The notes: generated from the sequence alone by a model not told the origin. A stretch of DNA of 64,000 bases from SFHK01 sp964554795 (GCA_964554795.1 CAZKQB010000001.1:124001-188000), one strand, 5' to 3'; shown: positions 35,450-45,447, counted from the first letter of the stretch. Numbers and translations: made by a program.

Positions 35450-35898
35450 AGGTCGTACTTTTGAAGGATATTAAGGGAAGCGGAAAAAAGGATGAGATCA
35501 TTGAGGTCTCTGAGGGCTACGGCCGCAACTACCTGATCCCCAGGAAGCTTGCGAAGGAGGCCACGCCTGAGACGCTGAATGCCATTGAGCGCTCCAAGTC
35601 TGCCGCGCAGCATCGTGAGAACGTGAAGCGCGCCGATGCCGAGGTTAAGTCGCGCGAATTGAAGGGCAAGGTTATTCAGATCAAAACCCGCGGCGGCGAG
35701 GGTGGAAAGCTGTATGGATCCGTAACCGGAGACATGATTGCCGAGGCACTGAAGGAGCAGCACGGCATTGAGGTTGACAAGCGCAAGATCGAGCTGGATG
35801 AGCCGATCAAGGCCGCTGGGCAGTCGTTTGTGACTGTGAAGCTCTCCGCGGGCATTTCCGTTCGCATGATCGTGAATACTACGGTGGAAGTCAAGTAA
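35446..35898 (+). CDS. rplI: Large ribosomal subunit protein bL9
   Basis: 150 residues, the standard length. The N-terminal domain MKVVLLKDIKGSGKKDEIIE and GYGRNYLIPRKLA is diagnostic (rRNA-binding loop), followed by the long connecting helix and the C-terminal domain with GKLYGSVT and KLSAGISVRM. Translationally coupled to the upstream membrane protein by an ATGA overlap; dnaB follows 25 bases downstream. Confidence 0.97.
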   Translation: MKVVLLKDIKGSGKKDEIIEVSEGYGRNYLIPRKLAKEATPETLNAIERSKSAAQHRENVKRADAEVKSRELKGKVIQIKTRGGEGGKLYGSVTGDMIAEALKEQHGIEVDKRKIELDEPIKAAGQSFVTVKLSAGISVRMIVNTTVEVK

Positions 35899-35923
35899 CG
35901 CATTCAAAGTTGAGGGATGCCCA

Positions 35924-37291
<1,368 letters not shown>

Positions 37292-37462
37292 TCACATTTC
37301 CGCGTTTAGTGAGTCCTCCGTATCTACGGGGGCACATGCTGTGCAGAAGCCCTGGCCGCTCTTTGCGCAATCGGCGCAAAGATATGCACCGCAGCCTGCG
37401 CAGGTTCGAATGGATCGCCCGTTAATTCTGTGTCCGCAAAGGACGCACTCCATATCAGACAT
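37292..37462 (-). CDS. Small zinc-finger protein convergent with dnaB
   Basis: A 56-residue protein. It has eight cysteines in the pairs C-x2-C (6-9), C-x2-C (21-24), C-x2-C (29-32) and C-x2-C (40-43); between them lie basic and Gly residues (RINGRSIRT, GAYLCADC). This suggests two zinc sites, as in small treble-clef or ribbon proteins. ATG 37462 has GGGAGGCGG 8 bases upstream. That ribosome site lies in the 3' arm of a perfect 11-bp hairpin (37469-37506), which could control translation. The gene ends at the base after dnaB's stop. Family not recognised, but the CxxC pattern and ribosome site make a real gene likely. Confidence 0.7.
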   Translation of the reverse strand: MSDMECVLCGHRINGRSIRTCAGCGAYLCADCAKSGQGFCTACAPVDTEDSLNAEM

Positions 37463-37468
37463 GCTTTT

Positions 37469-37509
37469 ACCGCCTCCCGCGGCCTATTGTTTCCACGGGA
37501 GGCGGTTTT
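37469..37509 (+). terminator. Terminator of the dnaB operon; also covers the ribosome site of the opposing gene
   Basis: ACCGCCTCCCG (37469-37479) pairs perfectly with CGGGAGGCGGT (37496-37506) and is followed by TTTA on the plus strand, giving a Rho-independent terminator. On the minus strand the same stem contains the GGGAGGCGG ribosome site of the zinc-finger gene in its second arm. Confidence 0.75.
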
Positions 37510-37528
37510 ATGCATCATAAAGATTTTT

Positions 37529-38161
37529 TCATCGAATTTGCGTCATCCTTCCTGCATCAACTTCATAAACATGATCGCACAATTCATCGATATCCTGTGC
37601 ATTGTGCGAAGCAAGAAGAATCGTTCTTTTTCTGTCTCGCAGCTTCCTGAAAAGTTCTCTCATTACCAAAACACTCGTTTTGTCAAGGCCGTTCATCGGC
37701 TCATCAAAGATCATCAGCATGGGATCCTCCATGATTACCTGGGCGATACCGAGCTTCTGTCGCATGCCAAGCGAGTATTTTCCCACATGCTTCTTCCTGT
37801 CGTTTTCCAAGCCTACCAGCTTTAATGCCTGCTGGATTTTTACTCGAGCCACGGGCGTGTTTATACTCATTAAAAAGGAGAGATTAGCTTCGCCGGAATA
37901 ATTTGGAAGAAAGCCCGGGCTTTCAATTAAGGCACCAAAGCTCTCAGGCATCTCTATGTCTTTGCCAAGCTGCTTTCCTGAAATAAGGATCGAACCCGAG
38001 GTGGGACGAATCAACCCACATATACATTTCAATAAAACTGTTTTTCCTGAGCCGTTTCGTCCGATCAAGCCGTGTATCCTTCCATCCTCAAACGAAGCGT
38101 TGATATTCGTTAAAATCGAAGCCGTTCCGAATTGCTTACAAACATCTCTGAGCTCGATCAT
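37529..38161 (-). CDS. ABC transporter ATP-binding protein (bacitracin/lantibiotic-immunity type)
   Basis: 210 residues, a single ATPase domain. Walker A is GRNGSGKT (34-41), the signature is YSLGMRQK, Walker B is LMIFDEPMNGLD, and the switch His is in LLASHN. The short form and the sequence around the signature (SLGMRQKLGIAQ) are typical of the bacitracin/lantibiotic export or self-protection ABC class (CcmA/BcrA-like). The next gene upstream encodes the membrane partner 11 bases away. It closes the cassette that starts with the sigma factor at 42052. Confidence 0.88.
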   Translation of the reverse strand: MIELRDVCKQFGTASILTNINASFEDGRIHGLIGRNGSGKTVLLKCICGLIRPTSGSILISGKQLGKDIEMPESFGALIESPGFLPNYSGEANLSFLMSINTPVARVKIQQALKLVGLENDRKKHVGKYSLGMRQKLGIAQVIMEDPMLMIFDEPMNGLDKTSVLVMRELFRKLRDRKRTILLASHNAQDIDELCDHVYEVDAGRMTQIR

Positions 38162-38172
38162 TGTCGTACCTC

Positions 38173-39084
38173 CTAAAAAGACTCAAGAAGATTCGAGCGA
38201 GTAGCTATGACATAGCAGAGAGCTGTGCTTACGCCCCATACGACCGGAATAACGATCACGCGATACCTGAGCGTCGGGAGTACGCTCTGATAACCTGTTC
38301 CCAGCGTATTCAGACGCGAAAGCGAAACGAGCGAAAATCGATAGAATTCTGAAGATAGCATCAATTCAATCGACAAATCGCCGACCGCATAGAACAATAC
38401 GAGCGGAAGGCCAACCCGCTTATGAAAAACGATATTCACTGCGAACATAACCTGTGCAAAGGTTGCAATTATCAACCACTTAAAAAGAAGTCCATACGCA
38501 TACATCGATAGGGGAGAAAACATCATTGTCAGCTTTCGCGGAAAGGAGATTCCAATTCCATAGGCATACTTCACATCGGTCTGTGAGAGTGTGTTCAGCG
38601 CCTTTCCCCATTCGTTTCCAAACTGAAGACGATTCGGAAAAAGCAGCCACGGCAGAAAGCTCATAAGGATCACCAGAAGGAATACATACTCAATCAACGT
38701 TTCATCGGCTGTCATTTCATGACCAGTTGCAGCCAACAGCAGCCAGAACAGGACAAGGCCTCCTGCTAAAGCCAGACCGCCCGAGAAAATGGATACAAGC
38801 ACCTTCGACCTGACATAGCTACGTGCACCATATTTCAGTACGGCTGTGCGCTGAAAACCGCTCTTCCGCTCAAGCACGTAGCTTGACGCAAATGGAAGGC
38901 ATGCGAAAAGCGGTAGAAGCCAGCCGCCGTAGCTAACGCTATTTACATATAGGTACAGCAGTAGGCCGTTCCCGCCGGGGTCAAATACACTATCGTAGAC
39001 GGGATAGACAAGTGTAAGCAGATAGATTAGCATCGCGGCCGGCAATGTCCACCCGAATCCACGGACAGCATCATACTTTTTCAT
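38173..39084 (-). CDS. ABC transporter permease (BcrB-like, unclassified)
   Basis: 303 residues with about six hydrophobic segments (for example MLIYLLTLVYPVYDSVF, GLALAGGLVLFWLLLAAT, VIVIPVVWGVSTALCYVIA). No fixed motif marks the family, but the size, topology and adjacency to the ATPase gene make it the membrane partner. It lies 19 bases after the secreted-protein gene. Tyr-rich loops are notable. Substrate unknown; a peptide is a fair guess from the ATPase type. Confidence 0.75.
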   Translation of the reverse strand: MKKYDAVRGFGWTLPAAMLIYLLTLVYPVYDSVFDPGGNGLLLYLYVNSVSYGGWLLPLFACLPFASSYVLERKSGFQRTAVLKYGARSYVRSKVLVSIFSGGLALAGGLVLFWLLLAATGHEMTADETLIEYVFLLVILMSFLPWLLFPNRLQFGNEWGKALNTLSQTDVKYAYGIGISFPRKLTMMFSPLSMYAYGLLFKWLIIATFAQVMFAVNIVFHKRVGLPLVLFYAVGDLSIELMLSSEFYRFSLVSLSRLNTLGTGYQSVLPTLRYRVIVIPVVWGVSTALCYVIATRSNLLESF

Positions 39085-39103
39085 AAGTCCTCCCTTTAAG
39101 GCT

Positions 39104-40114
39104 TCATTCTATGATTTCTCGTGTAATTCCATTGACAATGCACAACGGATCAACGTCGTCCTCATAAGCGTCGATGTCCTCCGAATAGGGAAGACTGTAA
39201 AATACCCATGCAGGCCACAGCTCGTATGTCTGAACGCCCGTTCCAATGACCGGTTCAATAATGTAATAAAAGCGAATTCGATTGATTTCAATTGTATCGG
39301 GAATGATGAGCTGATTGTATCTTTCCTTCAAAACTTCGATCGCTTCATCGAGCGTCGCTATGCGCTCGTCTCGTTCCTGCTCGCCTATGACGCGATATGT
39401 TGTGTCGCCTGCGGCGGTTGAAAAATACTGCATTCCGCTTCTGGTAACAACGATTTCCAATTCGATGCCTCTGACCGCATCGTCATGGTATTTCGAGAAA
39501 CGAATCTGCGGCATACACAAGGTTCCATGATACGAAAGATCGTATCGGAGGAAATATCCTTCGTTCTGTTCGGTCGCCTCCGGCTGCCCTTCAAGCTTCC
39601 TTTCTTTTAGCGATTCAAGAGAAATTGGAAAGGTAAAAACAAGTTCAAAGTCTTGAAATCCAAGAGCACGCAGCCATTTCTCAGCAATTGTTTTCGCATC
39701 CTCCGCCGGGAAACCGATTATTTCCTCCGCAGGCGTTTTCACATAGAATTCAGGGTCTCTATAGTGATGCAGATAATGAACTCCCTGATAACGGAATACA
39801 CCGCCCGAAAAATCAAATTCCGAGCCATCCGCACACGTAATATACGTCTCTTCATATTTATCCGTATGGATGGTTACAGGTTCATCGGTTTCAGAAAAAA
39901 AGGCCTGAAGAATTCGATCGACATCAAAGCGATTTTCCTCCACAACAAGCACGGGCAGCTTCTCCGCGACCGGCAATTCGACATCCGCAGAAATATGAAG
40001 CATGGCATTCTCACAGCTCAGGATTTGATCAACCGGAATGCTTTCCGCATTCGAATTCAGAGATAGGGTCATGAGTACAAGCGCAATGAGAAGAACGATT
40101 GGTTTCCGGCGCAT
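39104..40114 (-). CDS. Secreted protein of unknown function in the sigma/ABC cassette
   Basis: 336 residues from ATG 40114, with AGGGAGG 8 bases upstream. A signal peptide (MRRKPIVLLIALVLMTLSL, cleavage near SNA-ESI) has no lipobox. The C-terminal half reads LDEAIEVLKERYNQL, IEINRIRFYYIIEP and ELWPAWVFYSLP and ends in a CIVNGITREIIE strand. This order (helix, long strand, W-P-x-W, final strand) recalls the YycI/YycH-type fold, but similarity is weak and I do not assign it. Probably acts outside the membrane next to the ABC proteins. Confidence 0.6.
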   Translation of the reverse strand: MRRKPIVLLIALVLMTLSLNSNAESIPVDQILSCENAMLHISADVELPVAEKLPVLVVEENRFDVDRILQAFFSETDEPVTIHTDKYEETYITCADGSEFDFSGGVFRYQGVHYLHHYRDPEFYVKTPAEEIIGFPAEDAKTIAEKWLRALGFQDFELVFTFPISLESLKERKLEGQPEATEQNEGYFLRYDLSYHGTLCMPQIRFSKYHDDAVRGIELEIVVTRSGMQYFSTAAGDTTYRVIGEQERDERIATLDEAIEVLKERYNQLIIPDTIEINRIRFYYIIEPVIGTGVQTYELWPAWVFYSLPYSEDIDAYEDDVDPLCIVNGITREIIE

Positions 40115-40174
40115 AGAATAGCCTCCCTTCAATGGGGCGGCCTGCATGATTGATGTAGGCCGTCCGTAACTCAC

Positions 40175-40560
40175 TTACGGACACCACGTTCCGGCTACGG
40201 TTACGATTTCGGTTGAATCGGAATCATTCTGGACTGCAAGAAGGTAAACCTTACCGACAACGCCGTGACCAGATTTATACGCAATGCTGAATTCACTCGA
40301 GGGAAGGGCAGTCTTTGGAACCGCTGACTTGTGAACTCGGGTAGTTCCGTTGGAATTGCGCAGACCATACCATACGGTCTGATCACTCGGCGTCTGAACA
40401 GATGCCTTAACCTTCGCCGAACCTGCAACTTCCTTTTTCACATTGTTCGCGGTACGAACACTGGATGGAGAAATTGTCCATCTACCGTAGGAACTGTATG
40501 TAGCAGCAGAGGCTACACCGATGGCGAAGATGATGGCCAAGGCTAAAGTACACGTTTCAT
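40175..40560 (-). CDS. Small secreted protein (DUF2712-like) with an apparent -1 frame break in its signal peptide
   Basis: The ribosome site AAGGAG directs ATG 40560, which reads MKRVL and then TAG (40545-40543). In the -1 frame reading continues from TTA 40546 as LALAIIFAIGVASA. Joined, MKRVLLALAIIFAIGVASA is a textbook signal peptide. The mature part (about 108 residues, from ATYSSYGRW) has alternating strands, VKASVQTPSDQTVWYGL, KVYLLAVQNDS and the end VTVAGTWCP. This resembles DUF2712-type secreted proteins of Firmicutes, often linked with ABC/bacteriocin loci; tentative. The frame also extends to an ATG at 40579, but that codon precedes the ribosome site. A single missing T would explain the break. 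Confidence 0.55.
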
Positions 40561-40751
40561 TGGGATACTCCTTTCTCATGTCTGAGCCGTGTAGCTACGT
40601 TGGGACAGAACGGGTATTGATTAGTACCCTGTTCGATACCGCCGAGGCGGTTATCCATAAAGGCTGCGCGCCGCCTTTATTACGCTCTTCTTGACTCCTT
40701 CCAATAATAAAGACACACGAGAATCGGAATCTGCAACACATTCCGGAAAAT

Positions 40752-41504
40752 TTATCGTATTTTTCTTACGCTTTCGGCAATTCGTATCGCTTCATCGGTT
40801 TCTCCCTGGAAGGTCAATAGGAAATAGCGATCCTCGACCGTCCAGAAAATAGAAGCGTCGCCAGCCCCCTCGCTGAGAATAGCAAGCTGCCCATTCAGCA
40901 GGATTTCCGTTTCATCCGAGCCTTCCATATCTAAACCGTCACCAGCTACTCCTTCAAGCTCCTCAAAAATCAGCGTTTTCTGCACGGCATTTTGGTACGT
41001 GACATAACCGGACGCATCAGATATGTAGCTGATTTCAAAGCCCTCCGGAATATAGGTTGGGTAGTACGTTCCTTTCCAATCAGCAGGAACAAATGCACAT
41101 TCTTCCGTACTTGCGATAACAGGTTCATATGATGCTGTGCTGTCTGATTCCAGAGGCACATTTGTATAGTGATCTCCTTTAGAGAGAACAAACTTAGAAA
41201 GAAGACTACGCAGCTGCGGAAAGGCGGCACAGCAAACGGAAAAGCTCAAAAGTACGCACAGAAGGATAGCTGCGGCAACGCGATTGGCTTGTAAAAAGCG
41301 AAGCTTCATCGTGTTTTTCCGAATCAGCTTGAGCGTTTCTACCTGCGTATTCCTGAAAAAGCGCATCTCCTTGGGCGTTAGAGGTACATGATCCAATTTG
41401 TCTGCTTCCTTGTTGTTCAGCCGAATAAGCGCATTACGAAGGACAGCATCCGTGTAGGACGCATGCGATACGGCCGTTTTTCTTTTGTTCGAATAGCGTT
41501 TCAT
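40752..41504 (-). CDS. Membrane-anchored anti-sigma-type protein with DUF4367 domain
   Basis: 250 residues. A charged cytoplasmic part (1-72), one membrane helix (about 75-95, RVAAAILLCVLLSFSVCCAAF) and an outer domain. The outer domain has YYPTYIPEGFEISYISD, then ILLNGQLAILSEG and SIFWTVEDRYFLLTFQG, which is the DUF4367 pattern. Such proteins lie next to ECF sigma factors and are thought to hold them at the membrane. Its ATG overlaps the sigma factor stop (ATGA), the usual arrangement for a sigma/anti-sigma pair. The transcript would continue into the secreted protein at 40560. Confidence 0.8.
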   Translation of the reverse strand: MKRYSNKRKTAVSHASYTDAVLRNALIRLNNKEADKLDHVPLTPKEMRFFRNTQVETLKLIRKNTMKLRFLQANRVAAAILLCVLLSFSVCCAAFPQLRSLLSKFVLSKGDHYTNVPLESDSTASYEPVIASTEECAFVPADWKGTYYPTYIPEGFEISYISDASGYVTYQNAVQKTLIFEELEGVAGDGLDMEGSDETEILLNGQLAILSEGAGDASIFWTVEDRYFLLTFQGETDEAIRIAESVRKIR

Positions 41505-42052
41505 ATATGCTTTTTCTCCTTTAGAACCTTTTCTGCCCTGCGGCGTGCACGCATAAGGTATGTCCGCACACTGGCCTTTCGGATATTGAGTACCCTTGCT
41601 ATTTCTTCATCGGACAATTCCTGCACGTATTTCATTTCTAAAATGAGTAAATCTCGTTTTGGCAGACATTCCAGAAAGTGCATCAGCTCGTCTACTGCAT
41701 CCCTCTGAAGAAGCCCTTCATCCAATTGGGGTTCGTTTGATGGAAGCACATCGAAGGCTGCTTCCATATCCTCGATCATCACACGTCTCTTTTGTCTCAG
41801 AAGGTTAAGCGAGGTATGCCTGATCGTCGAAATAAGATACGAACGCAAGGTACAGCTATCAAAGTCCCGAAGCAGCGCTGTTTTTTTGAGGAGTGCAAGC
41901 CATGCCATATTCAGGGCATCTTCAGCTTCATAATCATCCTTGAGAATTGCGTAAGCCTTTCGAAGCATCAGAAGACGGTAATCCATGTACAGGCGTTCAA
42001 AGAATTCCCGGTCGCTCTCATTTCCGATGAAAAGGAACAGTATTGGCATCAT
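41501..42052 (-). CDS. ECF-type RNA polymerase sigma factor
   Basis: 183 residues. Region 2 reads FFERLYMDYRLLMLRKAYAILKDDYEAEDALNMAWLAL (residues about 20-57; key acidic helix DDYEAEDALNMAW). Region 4 is LPKRDLLILEMKYVQELSDEEIARVLNI and KASVRTYLMRARRR, a helix-turn-helix that reads the -35. I chose ATG 42052 because GGAGG lies 9 bases upstream; the frame is open 90 bases further but without a ribosome site. It heads a minus-strand series with the anti-sigma, two secreted proteins and an ABC transporter. Its target promoters are probably those of the same cassette. Confidence 0.88.
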   Translation of the reverse strand: MMPILFLFIGNESDREFFERLYMDYRLLMLRKAYAILKDDYEAEDALNMAWLALLKKTALLRDFDSCTLRSYLISTIRHTSLNLLRQKRRVMIEDMEAAFDVLPSNEPQLDEGLLQRDAVDELMHFLECLPKRDLLILEMKYVQELSDEEIARVLNIRKASVRTYLMRARRRAEKVLKEKKHI

Positions 42053-42256
42053 ATTCAGCATCCTCCGCATAAAGGTGTCAGTCAGAAACGATAACCATTC
42101 CGTAAGCATGATTCCATGCACATGTCTTAAACGAACATCCATTAGAAAACGTGAGAGGGATAATATCAGGATTCCGACATCCTGATGGAAACAGGTAGCT
42201 CTGGAATCCGCATAGTCGCAGGTCTGCTTCCACAGGAGGCAATATAATGTATGAAA

Positions 42257-43423
42257 TCAATAGAAATATCCGACAAACAACGCCTTTTTCATAAATGCAC
42301 GGGAGGGCGATGGATTATCCGTGAGGATTTCTACATCCCTGCGAAAGCGAGCGGATGCAAGATCCGTATAACCGCAGACGAGCTGCGAGAAGGCTTGAAC
42401 GCTCATGCACAGATCGGGCGCAATCCGGGTTCGTTGTGCCCTTCCAGGCTCAACCAGCCAGCGCCCGGCGTTCTCCGGAAGGAAATCGTCCGTAACCTCG
42501 ATGACGAAGCGGCCAAATTCTCCGCGATGCAGCACCTTCAGAACTTTCTCCGTGTCGAGCACACGAAGCATATAGGGATTTTCGACACTGCAATGCACCT
42601 CGTAAGGCGAGTCAATCAGTGCGGAAATGGGAATATCGTCAGGTGTTTTGATTTCCAGCGTGTGCATCTCCGCATCGAACCGATACAGAAAGCCGAGTAG
42701 CATGGCAAAGCTGCGTTCCGTAGTAAAAGCATAATCCTTCACAGAAAGCACGCCCTCGCCGCCGCGCATGATCTTTTCAAAATGCAGACAGGCGACAGGC
42801 ACGCTCTCCTCATACAGCGCATAGCTGTATTCATTTCGGGAATAGGGCTCACTGCGCGTCCACGCAGCAAGCTTCTTTTCATCGCAGGCAACAGAGAGGT
42901 TGTAGCGGGCGATAAACGCATCGAAAACCGGCTTCAGGAAGGAACGATCGTCGTCCGGCTGAAGCAAGCGGGCCTTCATTTTTCCGGCATAGTGCTTCAG
43001 CAATCGAACCGGCAGGGTATAGGTTTTCTCACTCAACGCCAGCTCGTAGCCAAATTTGCGGTAGAACGCGTGACTGAACGGATACAGGCCTGAGAATATG
43101 GACCCGTGAGCCCGTTCGCGCGCAAGCAGCTGACTGATGACTCCGCGAACGAAACCGCCGTAACGGTAGGCAGGGTGGGTTACGACGCCGCCGATTCCGG
43201 CAAGAGAAACATATTCGCCGTCGAAATTCATCTTCAGGCGATTTGAAAGCATGCCACTCACCAGCTCGCCAGCCTCAGTGAACGCGCCGTTTCCTATGAT
43301 TTCATCGGTGCTCGCTTCGATTTCCTTTTTTGCATCCTCGACATTCATGCTGTATTGGTAGCAGATGCTCCAGAGCTTTCGGAGCGCGAGAATGTCTTCC
43401 TTCTTCAGTTCGCGGAGAATCAC
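42257..43423 (-). CDS. Eis-like GNAT acetyltransferase
   Basis: 388 residues from GTG 43423, with AAGGAGG 7 bases upstream. The first GNAT domain has the acetyl-CoA loop region around LAGIGGVVTHPAYRYGGFVRGVI (key V-x-P-x-x-R-x-x-G), followed by PFSHAFYRKFGYELA. The middle is a second GNAT-like domain, and the C-terminus a sterol-carrier-like domain (EVTDDFLPENAGRWLV). This three-part build and length are those of the Eis family, which acetylates aminoglycosides or other amines at several positions. The true substrate is unknown. It is divergent from the phn operon. Confidence 0.85.
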   Translation of the reverse strand: MILRELKKEDILALRKLWSICYQYSMNVEDAKKEIEASTDEIIGNGAFTEAGELVSGMLSNRLKMNFDGEYVSLAGIGGVVTHPAYRYGGFVRGVISQLLARERAHGSIFSGLYPFSHAFYRKFGYELALSEKTYTLPVRLLKHYAGKMKARLLQPDDDRSFLKPVFDAFIARYNLSVACDEKKLAAWTRSEPYSRNEYSYALYEESVPVACLHFEKIMRGGEGVLSVKDYAFTTERSFAMLLGFLYRFDAEMHTLEIKTPDDIPISALIDSPYEVHCSVENPYMLRVLDTEKVLKVLHRGEFGRFVIEVTDDFLPENAGRWLVEPGRAQRTRIAPDLCMSVQAFSQLVCGYTDLASARFRRDVEILTDNPSPSRAFMKKALFVGYFY

Positions 43424-43539
43424 GCTGCATCCTCCTTTTGTCCTTCGAGCTTTTATGGATATAGTAACACTTTCTTGTGCTTCTGTCAATGAAACGGGTA
43501 ACTTCGCGCAGATTTCGCGTAGTTTTACGGCACAAACAA

Positions 43540-43569
43540 TTGCATATGGTATGGAGTTTATGGTATACT
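43540..43569 (+). promoter_or_regulatory. Sigma-A promoter of the phn-type operon
   Basis: TTGCAT (43540-43545), 18 bases, TATACT (43564-43569), 35 bases before the phnC start. No obvious operator palindrome is seen. Confidence 0.65.
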
Positions 43570-43603
43570 GTAGCGGGGAATTCCGGCCAAAGGAGATAGG
43601 GAA

Positions 43604-44392
43604 ATGATTGAATTTCGGGATGTCAGCAAGCAGTATCCGAACGGCGTTATCGGCCTGAATCACGTGACTCTCAACATCGAACAGGGCGAGTTCGTCGCCA
43701 TTATCGGCCTGTCGGGCGCAGGCAAGTCCACGATGATCCGTACAATCAACCGCATGATCGACATTACCGGCGGTCAGCTGGTGGTAGATGGTGTGGATGT
43801 TATGACGCTGCGTGGAAAGGCTCTCCGCCGCTTCCGCCGCAAGATTGGCATGATCTTCCAGTCGTTTAACCTGGTTACGCGAGCCACCGTCATCAAAAAC
43901 GTGCTCACCTCGATGGTGCCAGACATGGATTTCTTCTCGGGTTTGTTTGGCATCTTCACGAAGAAGCAGAAGCTGAGCGCGTTGGAGGCGCTGGACAAGG
44001 TTGGCATTCTTGAAAAGGCCTATACTCGCTGTGATCAGCTGTCAGGCGGTCAGCAGCAGCGCGTTGCTCTGGCGCGCACACTGAATCAGAACCCTTCGAT
44101 CATTCTGGCTGACGAGCCTGTTGCCGCACTTGATCCCGTGACGGCACATCAGGTAATGGATGACTTCAAACGCATCAACACCGAAATGAACATCTCCATT
44201 CTCATCAACATTCATCATGTTGATCTGGCACTGGAGTATGCCGATCGCGTAATCGGTATCCGTGCCGGTAACATCGTATATGACGGCCCGACATCCGGCA
44301 TCACGCAGCAGATTCTCGACGTGATTTATAACGGCGCTCCGGTACCGAAGAGTTCGGATCCAGAGCAGGGAGGGCAAACAAATGCAAAGTGA
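43604..44392 (+). CDS. phnC: Phosphonate-type ABC transporter ATP-binding protein PhnC
   Basis: 262 residues. Walker A is GLSGAGKST, the Q-loop lies in IGMIFQSFNLV, the signature is LSGGQQQRVALAR, Walker B is ILADEPVAALDP, and the switch His is in NIHHVDLA. The segments FQSFNLVTRATVIKNVL and VGILEKAYTRCDQLSGG are specific to PhnC. It energises import of phosphonates or related anions. First gene of a five-gene operon; overlaps phnE by 11 bases. No phnD lies in the window. Confidence 0.93.
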   Translation: MIEFRDVSKQYPNGVIGLNHVTLNIEQGEFVAIIGLSGAGKSTMIRTINRMIDITGGQLVVDGVDVMTLRGKALRRFRRKIGMIFQSFNLVTRATVIKNVLTSMVPDMDFFSGLFGIFTKKQKLSALEALDKVGILEKAYTRCDQLSGGQQQRVALARTLNQNPSIILADEPVAALDPVTAHQVMDDFKRINTEMNISILINIHHVDLALEYADRVIGIRAGNIVYDGPTSGITQQILDVIYNGAPVPKSSDPEQGGQTNAK

Positions 44393-45434
44393 GGCTTTTG
44401 AAAAGAAGGGGCCGCTTTCCTTTCTGAAAAGTCGGCTTTTTCGCGCGATTGTCTGCCTTGTGCTGACGATTGCAGGGATTGCGCTGACTATTTACGGCGC
44501 AGATGCGATTCGCAAATACAATCCCGCTATGGATACCGGCATTGTAAGTACGGAGCTTGGTCTGGGCGTGCTGGGAATCGCTATCGTGGTTATCTGTTTG
44601 CCGGTAGGTCTGTTTGCGGCGTTTGACATGCTGTTCAAGCCGGAAACGATTGTACTTTCAAATGGGCACACCATTCAGCGCAAACGCTCTCGGGCGCCAC
44701 TAATTGCCATTCTGCTGGTGCTGGCATTTTGGGCTTCCATTTACATGACGGATTTCGACCTTCGCGTGATTGTGAACCGTGGCTATCAGCTGACGGCCAT
44801 CTTCAAAAAGATTTTCCAGCCGCGCTGGAGTTACTGGCGTGACATTGTAGAGCCGCTGGTGGAAACGGTGAAGATGTCCATCATGGGCTCGGCGCTCGGA
44901 AGTCTTTTGTCGCTGCCGTTTGCCGTGTTCGCCTCTACGAATATCAACCGCAACAGGTACGTGGTATCGGTTTTGCGCATTATTCTGAACATCGTTCGGA
45001 CGCTTCCGACGCTGGTTATTGCTTCCGTTTGCGCGCTGATTTTCAAGCTTGGTGCATTTGCCGGTACGGTAGCCATTACGATTTTCACTTTTGGCGTCGT
45101 ATCCAAGATGCTGTATGAATCCATCGAGACCATCGATATGGGGCCGTTCGAGGCCATGGAATCGATGGGAGCTGGACGGATCCGCGCATTTGCCGCCGCA
45201 TGCATGCCGCAGATTCTTCCTACTTACTTGTCGCACTGCCTGTACTCGTTTGAAATGAACATCCGCGCCGCTTCCATTCTTGGCTATGTCGGCGCAGGCG
45301 GTCTGGGCATTCTGATTCAGGATCGCGTCGGCTTCCGCGATTACAACAGCCTTGGCACGCTTCTGATTATGCTGTTCGTGGTTGTTCTGGCAATCGACAA
45401 CATCAGTCAGGCGCTGCGGCGCAGATTGAGCTGA
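44382..45434 (+). CDS. phnE: Phosphonate-type ABC transporter permease PhnE (first copy)
   Basis: 350 residues. Two N-terminal membrane helices (about 20-40, 65-85) precede the permease core. The core has WRDIVEPLVETVKMSIMG, the RTLPTLVIASVCALIF helix and the coupling loop EAMESMGAGRIRAFAAACMPQ, which contacts the ATPase, then SILGYVGAGGLGILIQD. PhnE is usually about 270 residues; this one is longer because of the N-terminal helices. It pairs with the next permease. Confidence 0.9.
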   Translation: MQSEAFEKKGPLSFLKSRLFRAIVCLVLTIAGIALTIYGADAIRKYNPAMDTGIVSTELGLGVLGIAIVVICLPVGLFAAFDMLFKPETIVLSNGHTIQRKRSRAPLIAILLVLAFWASIYMTDFDLRVIVNRGYQLTAIFKKIFQPRWSYWRDIVEPLVETVKMSIMGSALGSLLSLPFAVFASTNINRNRYVVSVLRIILNIVRTLPTLVIASVCALIFKLGAFAGTVAITIFTFGVVSKMLYESIETIDMGPFEAMESMGAGRIRAFAAACMPQILPTYLSHCLYSFEMNIRAASILGYVGAGGLGILIQDRVGFRDYNSLGTLLIMLFVVVLAIDNISQALRRRLS

Positions 45435-45447
45435 GGAGGGGAAGACG

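Noticed and set aside
42150..42215. Inverted repeat ATCAGGA/TCCTGAT before the sigma factor as a terminator or operator
   Set aside because: Short arms, no T-run, and no promoter elements that would place it as an operator.
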